64,000 nucleotides of DNA from Globodera rostochiensis. Lineage: Eukaryota; Nematoda; Chromadorea; Rhabditida; Heteroderidae. The notes beneath the pieces are model-generated. The model made no database searches, was not told the origin of the DNA, and was given only the letters and a program-made list of their open reading frames with translations. Each line of letters begins with the position of its first letter. Positions within the stretch are counted from its first letter, which is position 1. Below, in pieces: positions 10,526 through 21,794 of the stretch. Made by a program: the position numbers and the translations under genes. The stretch is taken from assembly GCA_018350325.1 (NCBI GenBank), contig JAEVLN010000007.1, forward strand, positions 2,781,856 to 2,845,855. The letters run 5' to 3'.

Positions 10526-11080
10526 CTACCGATCAAATTTTGGCATTCTGAAAATTGTGCAAACATTTTGAGTTTTAATTTCAAACTTAATAAAAGGTGC
10601 CTGGGCCCACGTCTGTTTTCCGCCGAACACTCTTTCCCATTTTGACGGTATTTTTCGAGCTTGTTGAAACGGCATCGTGCTACCGTAATGCGACGATCTC
10701 GGATTTTTCGGGCTGACCATAGACTGAAAACTTCCCTCATTGTTTTGCAAATTATCCCCGCTCCAATCCCAAGAATGCGTTCCAGCTTGGGATGGCATAA
10801 ATGTGCCGTCCATTAGGGGGACTTGCTGATACGGCATTACGCCATCGTAATGCGACGATGAGCCTGTGTTGCCCGATATGTAAAGTTGGATGATTGTGGT
10901 GTGGGGCTGAAAAAGTTGGATGCGCCGGTCCTCCGCGTCGATTGCGATTGATTTGGGAAATACGGCATCCCGTCAAAACCTTTAATTAATTAGGGCAATT
11001 AATTCAAAAGTATAAATTAGGCCCTTTTCCCTTTTTTTGTTGCATTTTTACCTTCCGATTAGCTCGGCTTTCTGATTAAA
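10526..11080 (-). pseudogene. Ser/Gln/Pro-rich gene, broken copy
   Basis: On minus, an exon from 10979 reads FDGMPYFPNQSQSTRRTGA then FFSPTPQSSNF. A two-base insertion relative to the copy at 32265 then shifts the frame. The other frame continues MPYQQVPLMDGTFMPSQAGT and WDWSGDNLQNNEGS. A piece of exon 1 (SRKPSS-like) is at about 11052-11080 behind a GT donor and is cut off by the satellite array at 11085. The family is not recognised. The low-complexity composition resembles a structural or RNA-binding linker. Confidence 0.5.
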
Positions 11081-11084
11081 TATT

Positions 11085-11650
11085 GGCGAGAGTAATTTGG
11101 ACATCAACGCACCCCATCTAAAAATTGTTTTAGTTACTTTTCTGAAAATTTTATTTTTGAAGAAATAGTGTGCTAAAAAGAGAGAGTCAGGCGGCGAGAG
11201 TAATTTGGACACGAACGCACTCCATCTAAAAATTGTTTTAGTTTAATTTCTGAAAATTTATTTTTTGAAGAAATAGTGTGCTAAAAAGAGAGAGTCAGGC
11301 GGCGAGAGTAATTTTGACATCAACGCACCCCATCTAAAAATTGTTTTAGTTTAATTTGTGAAAATTTTTTTTTTGGAGAAATAGTGTGCTAAAAAGAGAG
11401 AGTCATACTGCGAGAGTAATTTGGGCATCAACGCACCCCATCTAAAATTGTTTTAGTTTAATTTGTGAAATTTTATTTTTGAAGAAATAGTGTGCTAAAA
11501 AGAGAGAGTCAGGCGGCGAGACTTTGGACATCAACGCACCCCATCTACAAATTATTTTAAATTATTTTTTGAAGAAATAGTGTGCTAAAAAAGAGAGTCA
11601 TACGACGAGAGTAATTTGGACATAAACGCACCCCATCTAAAAATCATTTG
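11085..11650. repeat. Satellite of about 105-112 bp, five units
   Basis: Units begin near 11085, 11197, 11303, 11413 and 11515, with a partial unit at 11607. Each carries GCGAGAGTAATTTGGACATC, ACGCACCCCATCTA and AGTGTGCTAAAAAGAGAGAG. The last units are shortened. Confidence 0.85.
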
Positions 11651-11672
11651 TCATATTGGGTTGAGTAATAAG

Positions 11673-12532
11673 TAGAGCCCGGCGGGAACGGGGCCGCGGG
11701 AAAAGTACGGGAATCCCGGTCCCGTTCCCGTCTTTTTCGCCGGGCGGGATTTTTTACGGGAACGGGAAAAAGACGGGATTCCCGTTCGGGATTCCCGTCC
11801 CGTTCTTTTTGAAAACCCATTCCCGTTCCCGTTCCCGGAAATTTTATTTCAGTATTTTTCCCGTTCCCGTTTATTTTTCTTGGCGAAATGTTTCAAAAAT
11901 TTAACAATTTTGTACCAATTTTCATCACAAAAATGCTTAAATTTCAAAATTTTTTAACGGCGGCGCCTATCGGCACCGCCGAACCCACCCAAAATGTGCC
12001 ATATTCTGTTGGTTTCTGATTTTCTGAATCAATTAAGATTTCAAAAGCTTAAAAAAACTTCCGTATTTTTAAGATTTTGGTAGCAAATCTCTTATCAAAT
12101 TGAGCAAAAAATGCAAAATTTTCTCGGCGGCGCCTATCGGCACCGCCGACCCTCCCCCCCCCTCCACCTCGAGAAAAGAAATTCTCAAAAATTTGAATTT
12201 TGAAAAATTCGCAAATCGGAAAAAATTCGAAAATTTTGAGCAATTTTCTTAACAAAAATGTTTTAAAAATTTTCCGACGGCGCCTATCGGCGTTGTCGGA
12301 CCCTCCAATTGTATATCAGAAATTTATCTCAAAGTGCCCGCCAAAATAATTTCGAAAAATTCTTAGTTTAAAAATTTTCAAAATTTTTCCCGTTCCCGCG
12401 GGATTCCCGTTAAAAATTGAACGGGATTTCTACGGGAACGGGAAAAAGACGGGATTCCCGTTCGGGATTCCCGTCCCGTTCTTTTTGAAAACCCCGTTCC
12501 CGTTCCCGGAAATTTTTTTTTACCGGGCTCTA
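11673..12532 (+). mobile_element. Non-autonomous hAT-type element with 8-bp target duplication
   Basis: The element starts TAGAGCCCGG and ends CCGGGCTCTA. It is flanked by GTAATAAG at 11665-11672 and 12533-12540, and joining the flanks restores the mariner terminal repeat exactly. An 8-bp duplication with TAGAG-type ends is the hAT signature. Both ends are rich in short ACGGGAACGGG / CCCGTTCCCG repeats. The 860-bp interior has no transposase but holds three copies of the GC-rich hairpin (11958, 12125, 12274). Confidence 0.85.
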
Positions 12533-12787
12533 GTAATAAGTGCTGTCGGTTTTGTTTTGGAGGCTATTATTTCTGCGGAAGCGTCATCGATCGATAGTCG
12601 CGTATGCCCATCTTGTAGCCCATTCTTTTCTCTATCGAATGCACTGTGAATCAGCGAATTCCATTGACGTTTAGCAAATTTGTTGATTTTTAAATATGGA
12701 GCCACAAGTCGACAAAAACGAGCACTTCCGGCACCTCTTTTTGTTTGAGTTCAACATCTAAGGCGTCGGAAGCGTCTCAAAACATTT

Positions 12788-13207
12788 GTGCCGTGTACGG
12801 AGAAGGTGCAACGAATGAATTGGCACGTGAAAACAGGGAGGGATTCCTTTCCCGCATTGTCACGGGGGATGAAAAGTGGTGCCCGCACCTATGGGGTCAT
12901 CCTTCAGCACGACAACGCCCGACCACACACCGCAAACATGATCAAAATGGCACTCCAAGAGCTGGGCTGGGAAGTTTTGCCACATCCGCCCTATAGTCCG
13001 GATGTGGCTCCAAGCGACTACCACCTTTTCAGGTCCCTGTCCAATGCCCTCTCTGGAGTGACCTTCGAAAATGCCGCGGCACTCCAAATTTGGCTTGATC
13101 AATTCTTCGCGTCCAAACCGCCCATTTTTTTCAAAAGAGGGATCGAAAAACTACCCGGGCGTTGGGAGGAGATCGTGAACAATGCGGGGGAATATATTAT
13201 TGATTGA
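12788..13207 (+). pseudogene. Mariner transposase C-terminal fragment
   Basis: An open frame of 139 codons whose second half is the C-terminal part of the catalytic domain (HDNARPH, SPDVAPSDYHLFRSL) and the tail ELPGRWEEIVN-like segment ending at TGA near the right repeat. The first 40 codons are out of the true frame, and parts of the true N-terminal region lie in the overlapping frame 12745-12890. The first catalytic Asp is at the TGDEKW block in that other frame. Inactive. Confidence 0.8.
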
Positions 13208-13326
13208 TTCGGTGTCCCTTTTTGTTATTTTCGTGCAATATAAAATGTGAAAAAAAAACCGACAGCACTTATTACTCAACCCAATACAATAGTTATACTT
13301 TGTCATAAATAATCATATTTTGTCAT

Positions 13327-14035
13327 ATGATCGCCAGGGTTGGGAAGGGAAGAAGGCGGGGATGGAAGCGTGAAAAGGAGGGAGGATTTCGGAAAAAGGG
13401 GGGGGGTCGAGATTTTACCGGAAATCTTGGCCCTATTCTGCTGTGGCTTCTAAATTTCGCCAATTTGAGCCCATCCGAAGAATTGCGTCGTTTGCGTGCC
13501 CGAATTGCCCAATTGGAACGCCAACAAACGATCAATTCGCCAATTTCCAGTGCCAGTTTCGATTTGTTGGCACAAAATGGAAATGGTAAATACAAGAATT
13601 TTCGTTTATTGGTTGGCGTCATTTTCTACAAATTTTTCCCCGGATGACAATTATTTAATTTTTCTGTCATTTTCATAAATAAAAGATGCGGCGGACACTT
13701 TGGGCGATCAAAACGATGAAATTAAGCCGAACAATGACAAACAATCCAAGGCTAAGCATGAGGAGGAACAAACAAAGTTCGATCAATTGGAAGTGAGTTT
13801 TGTGTTTATCAAGAAAATACCGATTTTTAGTCTGTGGGTCCAAAAGCATATAATTTTTAAATAATTTTCAGACTCTAAAGTTTTATTATTATAATTTAGC
13901 CTTTACGAGAAAAGATCAAGCAAATTGAATTGGAATTGAAAGGCATCAAGCAGTTGAGAGGGGGACAGATTATGGAGGAGTATCAGAACAAACAGCAACA
14001 GACCATCATCGACGCGTTCATTGAAAAACTAACGG
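13327..14035 (+). CDS. 5' half of an SPRYSEC-like gene: coiled-coil region without SPRY
   Basis: Exons 13327-13585, 13686-13792 and 13900-14035 join in phase (1, 0). The blocks PSEELRRLRARIAQLERQQ, then SFDLLAQNGN, then DTLGDQNDEIK match the N-terminal part I remember from Globodera RBP/SPRYSEC-type proteins. They are followed by charged heptad-like sequence (KHEEEQTKFDQLE, REKIKQIELELKGIKQLR). The SPRY exons that should follow are replaced by dispersed repeats and a small hAT MITE at 14236. The start codon at 13327 is the first in frame but the leading 40 residues (Arg/Lys/Gly-rich) are dubious; the true start may lie elsewhere. A truncated gene; SPRYSEC kinship is from memory. Confidence 0.55.
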
Positions 14036-14227
14036 GTAAAAACTTGTTTCAATATAGAAAACCCCCATTTTTAGGTAATCCTAAAGAATCGGGATTCGAA
14101 TTTTTTCCCCCCGCCAAAAGGGTGTGCTGAACACGAAATTCGAATTCTACACATCAGAAAATCCCGGAAACGAACGTTTCAGTATTTTATTGTAAAATTT
14201 TGAAAATCGATCCCCATTCTTTAGATG

Positions 14228-14295
14228 ATGTATAACAGGGATGGTCGGAATTCCGAAATTTTTTGTGGTCGTTGGCTCCCATCCATGATGTATAA
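14228..14295. mobile_element. 52-bp hAT-type MITE with 8-bp duplication
   Basis: CAGGGATGGTCGGAATTCCG starts at 14236 and the element ends CCCATCCATG at 14287. ATGTATAA flanks it at 14228-14235 and 14288-14295. Same family as the 89-bp copy at 26750. Confidence 0.7.
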
Positions 14296-14324
14296 ACCCA
14301 ACTCGCTACTTTTTAGACTTACCG

Positions 14325-14410
14325 TATTTCCTGTAATAGAGCCCCATGTGGTTTACCAAAAAGGGGGGCTCTACTAAAGCATGGGGCTCTCGTGTTCAAC
14401 CTATATTTTT
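14325..14410. mobile_element. Terminal fragment of a CGGTATTTCC-type element
   Basis: ACCGTATTTCCTGTAATAGA at 14331 resembles the right end of the pogo-like insert at 6690-6709. It is followed by internal GGGGCTCTA repeats. The partner end was not found. Confidence 0.4.
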
Positions 14411-14639
14411 CAGAACTGAACAAATTTGCAATTTTTGCACACATTTTGTGCAATTTTTGACAATTTGACCTTTTCCTGCCAAAATAATGACGGAATAGAA
14501 AGTTTATTATTGAATAACTAACTTTTTCGCTACAACATCAAAATTCAATTGCAAAATCGCTTCCAAGTGTATCATTTTCGTTCAAATCAATTTCTTGATA
14601 AATTTGATCCCCGGTCTCATCGCCCTTTTGTTCACGTTT

Positions 14640-16060
14640 GATTTTCACTTTTTTCTTTTTTTCATTTGTTGTGCGAGGAATGCGCACAGGACGGCTGCAC
14701 CGTTTGCATTACATAGTCTGTTTCTAGGTAATTAGAATGCAAAACAAATGTTAACAAAAAATTTCTGCTAAATTTTTCATTTTTTGTGGTGTTGGCTTCC
14801 CTATTCAGCGTCGTTACGCTGATAGGTACTAACGCCTCGCACCGCGTGAAGGTCGTCTCTTTTTCGCAAGGCAGCCCTCCCCTGTGCTTTAAGAAAACAC
14901 AGGATCATCGGGCAAAATATTGAGAATGATAATACATTTTTAAAGAATAACGTATGTATATTTTATCTGTGCTTCTTTGCGTTTACTAGAGAAATAAAAT
15001 ATACGCTCGTATTATATAATTAGTGCCGATACAATTCTTATGTTCCTGAGCTATTTTTAAAGCAGAACCAAACAGAGGCATTCCTTGAAATTGTATCTTT
15101 TTTCTTCAGCTTCATTGTTTCATTTCTCGCTGCTGCTTGGGAGCTGTGCCCAACGCGTGGTTCCTTCCTCCCAATCATAAGGGAATTCCTGTATTCGGAG
15201 TCTGCACAGACAGCCGTACAGCTGTTCTTTGATTGCTTCGTATTGAGGACGCTGATGCGCTTGTTGTGCTTCCTAAAATCGATGCACACTTTCGTCTTAT
15301 TGACTAATTACAAGAGACCAATGTCTGGGTTATAAAACACCAAACAGAGTACAAAATATACTCACAATGAGCTCGTGAATGCGGCTGAATTAATTCACTA
15401 GGACAACTGCGCAATGCTTCTTCTTTTGTCTTCAGTTAAATAAACGGGAAATCTTCTGACAAATGATTTCCCAACTGCGGTTTTGGTTGACGGATGTTTC
15501 AATGTAAAGATGGGTCCCTTTGGAGTCGAAAAGCGGACGAATGAGTTTGAGAAATTCGATGACACTTCGATTATCTAAAAATCAAGAACTAAATTTTAAT
15601 GGCTTTCAACCAATTTAAATCCAGGGTTCGGATATCTGCGGATTTTTCCTCATTATGTGGTTTTTGGAAAGGCCAATGAGGATTTTTTTAGTTTAAATGC
15701 GGATTTGCAGATTTTTGTGGTTTCTGGGAAAATTGACAACAAAAAGCTTTTTTCTCTTATCAAAAATTGTTAAATCTTCAAAAAGTTTTTTGAAAGTTCA
15801 GGGGTTTTTAATGCAAAAAAGCATCACATTCCTTCCAATTCTGGTTGCAAATCTCTTAACAAATTGAGTCATCCCGGCGGCGCCTATCCGCACTGCCCGA
15901 CCCCCCCTCCCTTTTCCCCCAAAAATTTCTGAAAAATTGCGCGCAATCCGCAAAAAGTTTGCGCCGGGAGTATCTATGAAGAAAGTTATGAATAGGGCTC
16001 GGGAAAATATGTATATAAAATCGTGAAATATGGCCATAAAATATGGACATAAATCAGGGC
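14640..16060. repeat. Left arm of a large inverted repeat
   Basis: About 1.4 kb matching, inverted, 22870-24575. Shared landmarks are the block with CCTCGCACCGCGTGAAGG, the F-box-family exon, the dispersed hairpin, and the sequence next to AAACTTTTTGCGGATT. The arms differ by scattered substitutions and small indels. Confidence 0.8.
15440..15575 (-). pseudogene. F-box-linked family exon fragment
   Basis: On minus, after a TTTTTAG acceptor, the exon reads [19 protein letters not shown] followed by [11 protein letters not shown] and SWEIIC. It matches the exon at 33713 (DRSVIEFLQRIHRLFDS). It ends in a stop soon after. It is the inverted twin of 23591-23730. Confidence 0.65.
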
Positions 16061-16800
16061 TCGGATCTCAAAATTTTAAAAATCCGCATCGGAGCATTAA
16101 AAAATCCTCATTTGATATCAAAAATCCGCAAATTCGTCATTTCTTCATTTTGAACCCAAAAATTATGTTAACTTCGCTTCATTCGTTATATTTATTGGTA
16201 CTAAAATTGATTTGAGCAAATTTCTGTCACAAATAAGTTATTTTACATAATTTTTTTGCCCGCGATTTTTCAAAAAGTTTTTGGAAAAAGGGAGGGGGTC
16301 GGCGGTGCCGATAGGCGCCGCCGAGAAATTTTTGAGTTTTTGACTCAATTTTGTTATGAGATATGCAACCAAAATTGGAAAGAATGTGATGCTTTTTTGC
16401 ATTAAAAAAACCTCCCGAACTTTTGAAAAACCACAAAAAAACCTATTTTTGAAAATTTTGCCTTATTGTCCTTCCAAAAAACCACAAAATAGGGCTAAAA
16501 CCTCAGATTTCGGAGCCCGGTTAAGAGATTTGCAGCTAAATTTTAAAAATATGACATTTTTTGAAGCTTGTTAATAATGAAAGGAAGTCCGCGGCACCGA
16601 TAGGCGCCGCCGGGAAAATTTTTTAAAGATTTAACGATGTTAAGAAAAATCTTTTTATTGGTCAATTTTTCCAAAAAACCACAAAAAGTCCACAAGAATC
16701 TCAAAAAACACAAAATCTGCAAATCCGCATTTCAAAAAAAAAATCCTCATTGGCCTTTTCAAAAACCAAGAATGAGGAAAAATCCGCAGATATCCGGCCC
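16060..16800. other. Repeat debris
   Basis: AT-rich sequence made of dispersed-family pieces: two hairpin copies (16300 and 16590) and repeated AAAATCCGCA / AACCACAAAA strings. No gene is supported. Confidence 0.5.
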
Positions 16801-19096
16801 TGCCTTAGGGGAATCCACCCGCCCTCGCCGGAATTGCTCTATTGTAAAATTAAAGGAACTGGTCCCAATTTTTTTAAAAGGAGGTTTTGTGCAATTCTGA
16901 TAAGTACTCAGCGGTTATCGAGGTCGCAGATCACGAATATGACATCGTTTTTATTTAATTTCGACTCATAGAGTGTGCTTTGGGCTTTTTTGAGGAATCC
17001 GAATCTAACCTCCTTTTCAATCAATTCCAGACCCGAACTCGAACATTTTTTCGAAATCGCAAATTTTCAAACCAATTTTGGCTTCTAAATCAGGGGTGCC
17101 AACTGCCCTTATTTATAAGATTTGTCCTTACCTGGAAGGTCCTAATCTTATAAATGGCACTGGAGCCATCAAAATGGCTGACCCTAAAATATATACTGAA
17201 ATTTTGATAATTTTTTGTTATGTTAAATATTTACAAATAATGTTTAGTTTGACCAATTTTGTTTGTGTCTTTGATGATAACATATATAGAAATTTTTGCC
17301 CGATTTTTTTTGCCATAACTTTTTTGTACCCGTTCTACACACAGATTTGTAGCCGCCGAACTTTTACCAAAACAAAACCGAACGACTCGGTTAACCGAAC
17401 TAAAATGGAGACCGAATTTCTCGGTTCGGTTTGAAACCGCCAAAGCTACTCCCGAGGAGATAAGACTGTTGCAATCAAGGATGCAGCAAAAAATTGTATT
17501 CAAATTGGGGGGTTCGGCTAACGACTTTTCTCGACCAAATGGACACCAATCAAGCTTAGCAATTTATTGCCGAGAAATCGGAGACAATAGAAATGGTGGA
17601 TTAAAGGGATCGAGGGATTTTTCTTTGTTCGAGGCCGGATTTTGTTGACGAAGCAGAGGGGGTTGTCGTTCCGATGAAGATAGAGCTGATTGTGGTAGTG
17701 ATCCAAAATGGTGACGAGAGTGACGAGAAGCATGCCTTAAATAGTGGGAGGGAGGCTAACTTATTGGGTGGCCCACATTATTATTATTTGGCCAAATTTT
17801 GGCCAATTTAATTACATTTCTCGTTATATCATAAAATTTCCGTCTTTATTCATTTCTCTTAATAGATTTTTCCATTTTTTCACTTTACGAATTTTGGATA
17901 AACATCCTTTTATTGTACGTTTCACGATTTGCCGTCGGCTATTNNNNNNNNNNAATAGCCGACGGCAAATCGTGAAACGTACAATAAAAGGATGTTTATC
18001 CAAAATTCGTAAAGTGAAAAAATGGAAAAATCTATTAAGAGAAATGAATAAAGACGGAAATTTTATGATATAACGAGAAATGTAATTAAATTGGCCAAAA
18101 TTTGGCCAAATAATAATAATGTGGGCCACCCAATAAGTTAGCCTCCCTCCCACTATTTAAGGCATGCTTCTCGTCACTCTCGTCACCATTTTGGATCACT
18201 ACCACAATCAGCTCTATCTTCATCGGAACGACAACCCCCTCTGCTTCGTCAACAAAATCCGGCCTCGAACAAAGAAAAATCCCTCGATCCCTTTAATCCA
18301 CCATTTCTATTGTCTCCGATTTCTCGGCAATAAATTGCTAAGCTTGATTGGTGTCCATTTGGTCGAGAAAAGTCGTTAGCCGAACCCCCCAATTTGAATA
18401 CAATTTTTTGCTGCATCCTTGATTGCAACAGTCTTATCTCCTCGGGAGTAGCTTTGGCGGTTTCAAACCGAACCGAGAAATTCGGTCTCCATTTTAGTTC
18501 GGTTAACCGAGTCGTTCGGTTTTGTTTTGGTAAAAGTTCGGCGGCTACAAATCTGTGTGTAGAACGGGTACAAAAAAGTTATGGCAAAAAAAATCGGGCA
18601 AAAATTTCTATATATGTTATCATCAAAGACACAAACAAAATTGGTCAAACTAAACATTATTTGTAAATATTTAACATAACAAAAAATTATCAAAATTTCA
18701 GTATATATTTTAGGGTCAGCCATTTTGATGGCTCCAGTGCCATTTATAAGATTAGGACCTTCCAGGTAAGGACAAATCTTATAAATAAGGGCAGTTGGCA
18801 CCCCTGATTTAGAAGCCAAAATTGGTTTGAAAATTTGCGATTTCGAAAAAATGTTCGAGTTCGGGTCTGGAATTGATTGAAAAGGAGGTTAGATTCGGAT
18901 TCCTCAAAAAAGCCCAAAGCACACTCTAAGAGTCGAAAGTAAATAAAAACGATGTCATGTTCGTGATCCGCGACCTCGATAACCGCTGAGTACTTATCAG
19001 AATTGCACAAAACCTCCTTTTTAAAAAATTGGGACCAGTTCCTTCAATTTTACAATAGAGCAATTCCGGCGAGGGCGGGGGGATTCCCCTAAGGCA
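16801..19096. repeat. 2.3-kb palindrome centred on an assembly gap
   Basis: Base x in 16801-17943 pairs with 35897-x in 17954-19096. The inner 900 bp of each arm look identical; the outer 200 bp carry substitutions (for example around 16965 against 18930). Ten Ns at 17944-17953 sit exactly in the centre. Each arm has a small frame of 71 codons starting MLLVTLVTILDHYHNQLY (minus 17733-17518, plus 18164-18379), preceded by TATTTAAGGC; it has no recognised homologue. Confidence 0.9.
17944..17953. other. Assembly gap (10 N)
   Basis: Ten unknown bases at the exact symmetry axis of the palindrome. The true length is unknown. Confidence 1.
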
Positions 19097-19460
19097 GGCC
19101 ATAGAAATATGACAAAACACATTTCTTTCAATCGTTTTTCCACTTTCCTCGGATTGTCAGACATTTTTTTGTCGTTGCAAATGAAATGATTCCAATGAGC
19201 TAAAACTGAATAAATGGCGTTTTTAATACATATAAAAATTAGTAACAAAAAAAAAATCGACTTCTGGTCCAGGGGTGGACGTTCGGTGCGTTTTTGTGTT
19301 TTCCGTCCTAAAAGTCGATGCACCAAACTTAGAAATAAATAAGGACAAATGGCAATTGAATTAAAGCGATGCAGAAAAGTTTATTCGAATGATGCTGAAG
19401 CGCGGCAGAAGGAGCAACAACTTCAACTTTATGAGTGAGGCATCGGTGAGGGGGTAGTTT

Positions 19461-19590
19461 CCTGTTCCAGCTTGGCCTGTTCTGTTCCTGTTCTATTCTA
19501 GAATTTAGAACAGCACAGGAACAGGAACAGATTCAAAATCCTTGGAACAGGAACAGAACAGGAACAGAACAGGCCAAGCTAGAACAGGGT
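19461..19590. repeat. Short inverted-repeat element built on GGAACAG
   Basis: CCTGTTCCAGCTTGGCCTGT at the left is mirrored by ACAGGCCAAGCTAGAACAGG at the right, with GAACAG/CTGTTC arrays between. A related array lies at 20330-20470, next to a piece of the 32.7-33.5 kb repeat. Confidence 0.65.
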
Positions 19591-19650
19591 AAAAATTGAA
19601 GAATGAACTTTTATTGAATATATTTGAAATTTTCCAACTAATCATTATGA

Positions 19651-19800
19651 TCTCACGTGGCGCAGTGGTTAAACTGAGTGACGTGATTCATTTTTGTCTA
19701 AGGTTCATCTCTTCCTAGTGAAAATCTTTTTTTTCGTATAATAGTGAGTGATGCCTGGGGCTGTGGGTTCGGACTTCGAACCTCCGACTGTGTAAATGAT
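19651..19800 (+). repeat. tRNA-like (SINE-type) sequence
   Basis: TGGCGCAGTGGTTAA at 19658 resembles a pol III A box, and GGGTTCGGACTTCGAACC near 19764 a B box. The spacing of about 105 bp is too long for a plain tRNA. A shorter related piece with GGTTTAAACCCCGACTGTGT is at 44565-44595. Confidence 0.4.
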
Positions 19801-20654
19801 TTTTGTTTCTCACTTTTTATGAACTTTGATGGTAATTCAATTATTTAAAAAACTCTCAAAATCTTCAACCCGGGCCCCTCCCATTTCTAAAAAGCTTCAA
19901 AAAATGGTTGCAAATCCCTTAACAAATTAAGTCAAAAATCAAAATTTTCTCGGCGGCGCCTATCGGCACCGCCGACCCCCCTCCCTCCAGAAGAAAGCAT
20001 AAATCTCAAAAAATTATTTAATTTTTCGCTAAGGTTGCTCCCCATTCTCAAAATAGGGTCGTCCCCGTCCCTCGACATGACCAACCCCGACCTCCCCGAT
20101 TTTCCTGCCCCCAAGGGGTCGGGATCAAACCTATTTTGAACCTAAATTTAAAAATTTTGGTAAAAGTCTCGGATTTTTGGGAGCAAATTTTCGAGTCTCG
20201 GGGTCAACTCTTGGTAAGGTTAGGTCTCGAGCATCACTAGCAAGTGATGAACACTTTGTTCAATGAATCATCGATTAAAATTTCAGACTGAATTTCACTC
20301 GGAAAATTTGTAATTTGGAACAGTCTAAGAACAGTTTACTCTGTTCTGTTCCTGTTCCTGTTCCTGTTCTGTTCTCGAGGTCGGAACAGAACAGGAACAG
20401 AACAGATAGGCTGTTCTAAAATTTGAGAACAGAACAAGAACAGGAACAGGTTCAAAATCCTTGGAACAGGAAAACACTGGGGGGTAGACACAAAAATCGA
20501 TAACAGTCTTCGTCTGACAATGCAAAGAAGCGAAAACTATTGGTATATTTTGTGCGTTATACATTATGTAAATAAAGAGGCGGTCGGGGTCAGTTCGGGG
20601 CCGATAAGTTTGAAGCATCAAGCAAGAGACCGGAAAACAAAAGCCAGGAGTCCG

Positions 20655-21790
20655 GACGTTTCACCCAGTAATGAAAAAACGACCGTTTCACCCATAGAAA
20701 TTTCGCCAATTGGACATTTCACACAGTAGTGAAAAAACGGACGTTTCACCCATAGAAATTTCGCCAATTGGACATTTCACCCAATAATGAAAAAACGGAC
20801 ATTTCGCCCATAGAAATTTCGCCAATTGGACATTTCACCCAGTAATAAAAAAACGGACGTTTCGCCCATAGAAATTTCGCCAATTGGACATTTCACCCAG
20901 TAATGAAAAAACGGACATTTCGCCCATAGAAATTTCGCCAATTGGACATTTCACCCAGTAATGAAAAAACGGACGTTTCGCCCATAGAAATTTCGCCAAT
21001 TGGACATTTCACCCAGTAATGAAAAAACGGACATTTCGCCCATAGAAATTTCGCCAATTGGACATTTCACCCAGTAATGAAAAAACGGACGTTTCGCCCA
21101 TAAAAATTTCGCCAATTGGACATTTCACCCAGTAATGAAAAACGGACATTTCGCCCATAGAAATTTCGCCAATTGGAGATTTCACCCAGTAATGAAAAAA
21201 CGGACGTTTCGCCCATAGAAATTTCGCCAATTGGACATTTCACCCAGTAATGAAAAAACGGACGTTTCGCCCATAGAAATTTCGCCAATTGGACATTTCA
21301 CACAGTAGTGAAAAAACGGACGTTCACCCATAGAAATTTCGCAATTGGACATTTCACCCAGTAATGAAAAAACGGACGTTTCGCCCATAGAAATTTCGCC
21401 AATTGGACATTTCACCCAGTAATGAAAAAACGGACGTTTCGCCCATAGAAATTTCGCCAATTGGACATTTTACCCAGTAATGAAAAAACGGACATTTCGC
21501 CCATAGAAATTTCGCCAATTGGACATTTCACCCAGTAATAAAAAAACGGACGTTTCGCCCATAGAAATTTCGCCAATTGGACATTTCACCCAGTAATGAA
21601 AAAACGGACATTTCGCCCATAGAAATTTCGCCAATTGGACATTTCACCCAGTAATGAAAAAACGGACATTTCGCCCATAGAAATTTCGCCAATTGGACAT
21701 TTCACCCAGTAATGAAAAAACGGACGTTTCGCCCATAGAAATTTCGCCAATTGGACATTTCACCCAGTAATGAAAAAATGGACATTTCGC
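20655..21790. repeat. 58-bp minisatellite, about 19-20 units
   Basis: The unit contains GGACATTTCACCCAGTAATG, AAAAAACGGACGTTTCGCCC and ATAGAAATTTCGCCAATT. Most units differ only at ACATTT/ACGTTT and TCACC/TCGCC. Open frames of about 73-92 codons crossing it are by-products of a repeat lacking stops in one frame. Single-unit relatives lie at 22640, 34950 and 37747. Confidence 0.95.
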
Positions 21791-21794
21791 CCGC

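Larger units (their letters stand above)
11656..13284 (+). mobile_element. Mariner relic (interrupted by a hAT element)
   Basis: Terminal inverted repeats start TTGGGTTGAGTAATAAGTGC at 11656 and end with the inverse at 13284, each next to TA (11654-11655 and 13285-13286), the mariner target duplication. The interior right half carries transposase fragments: NICAVYGEGATNE, LSRIVTGDEKW, then VILQHDNARPHTA and YSPDVAPSDYHLF. The last two are the second and third catalytic regions of a DD34D transposase. Sequence between GDEKW and the HDNARPH block, and most of the N-terminal helix-turn-helix region, is deleted. Not autonomous. Confidence 0.9.

Noticed and set aside
12049..12255. 68-codon frame on minus
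   Set aside because: Lies in the hAT element interior over a hairpin and a C-run; no coding signal.
17744..18153. 109-codon frames on both strands across the gap
   Set aside because: Run through the N gap at the palindrome centre; product of symmetry.
21009..21460. Open frames of 73-92 codons on minus
   Set aside because: They lie wholly inside the 58-bp minisatellite and repeat its translation; no gene-like composition.
20655..21790. Possible CRISPR array
   Set aside because: Units are contiguous with no unique spacers, and the DNA is eukaryotic.
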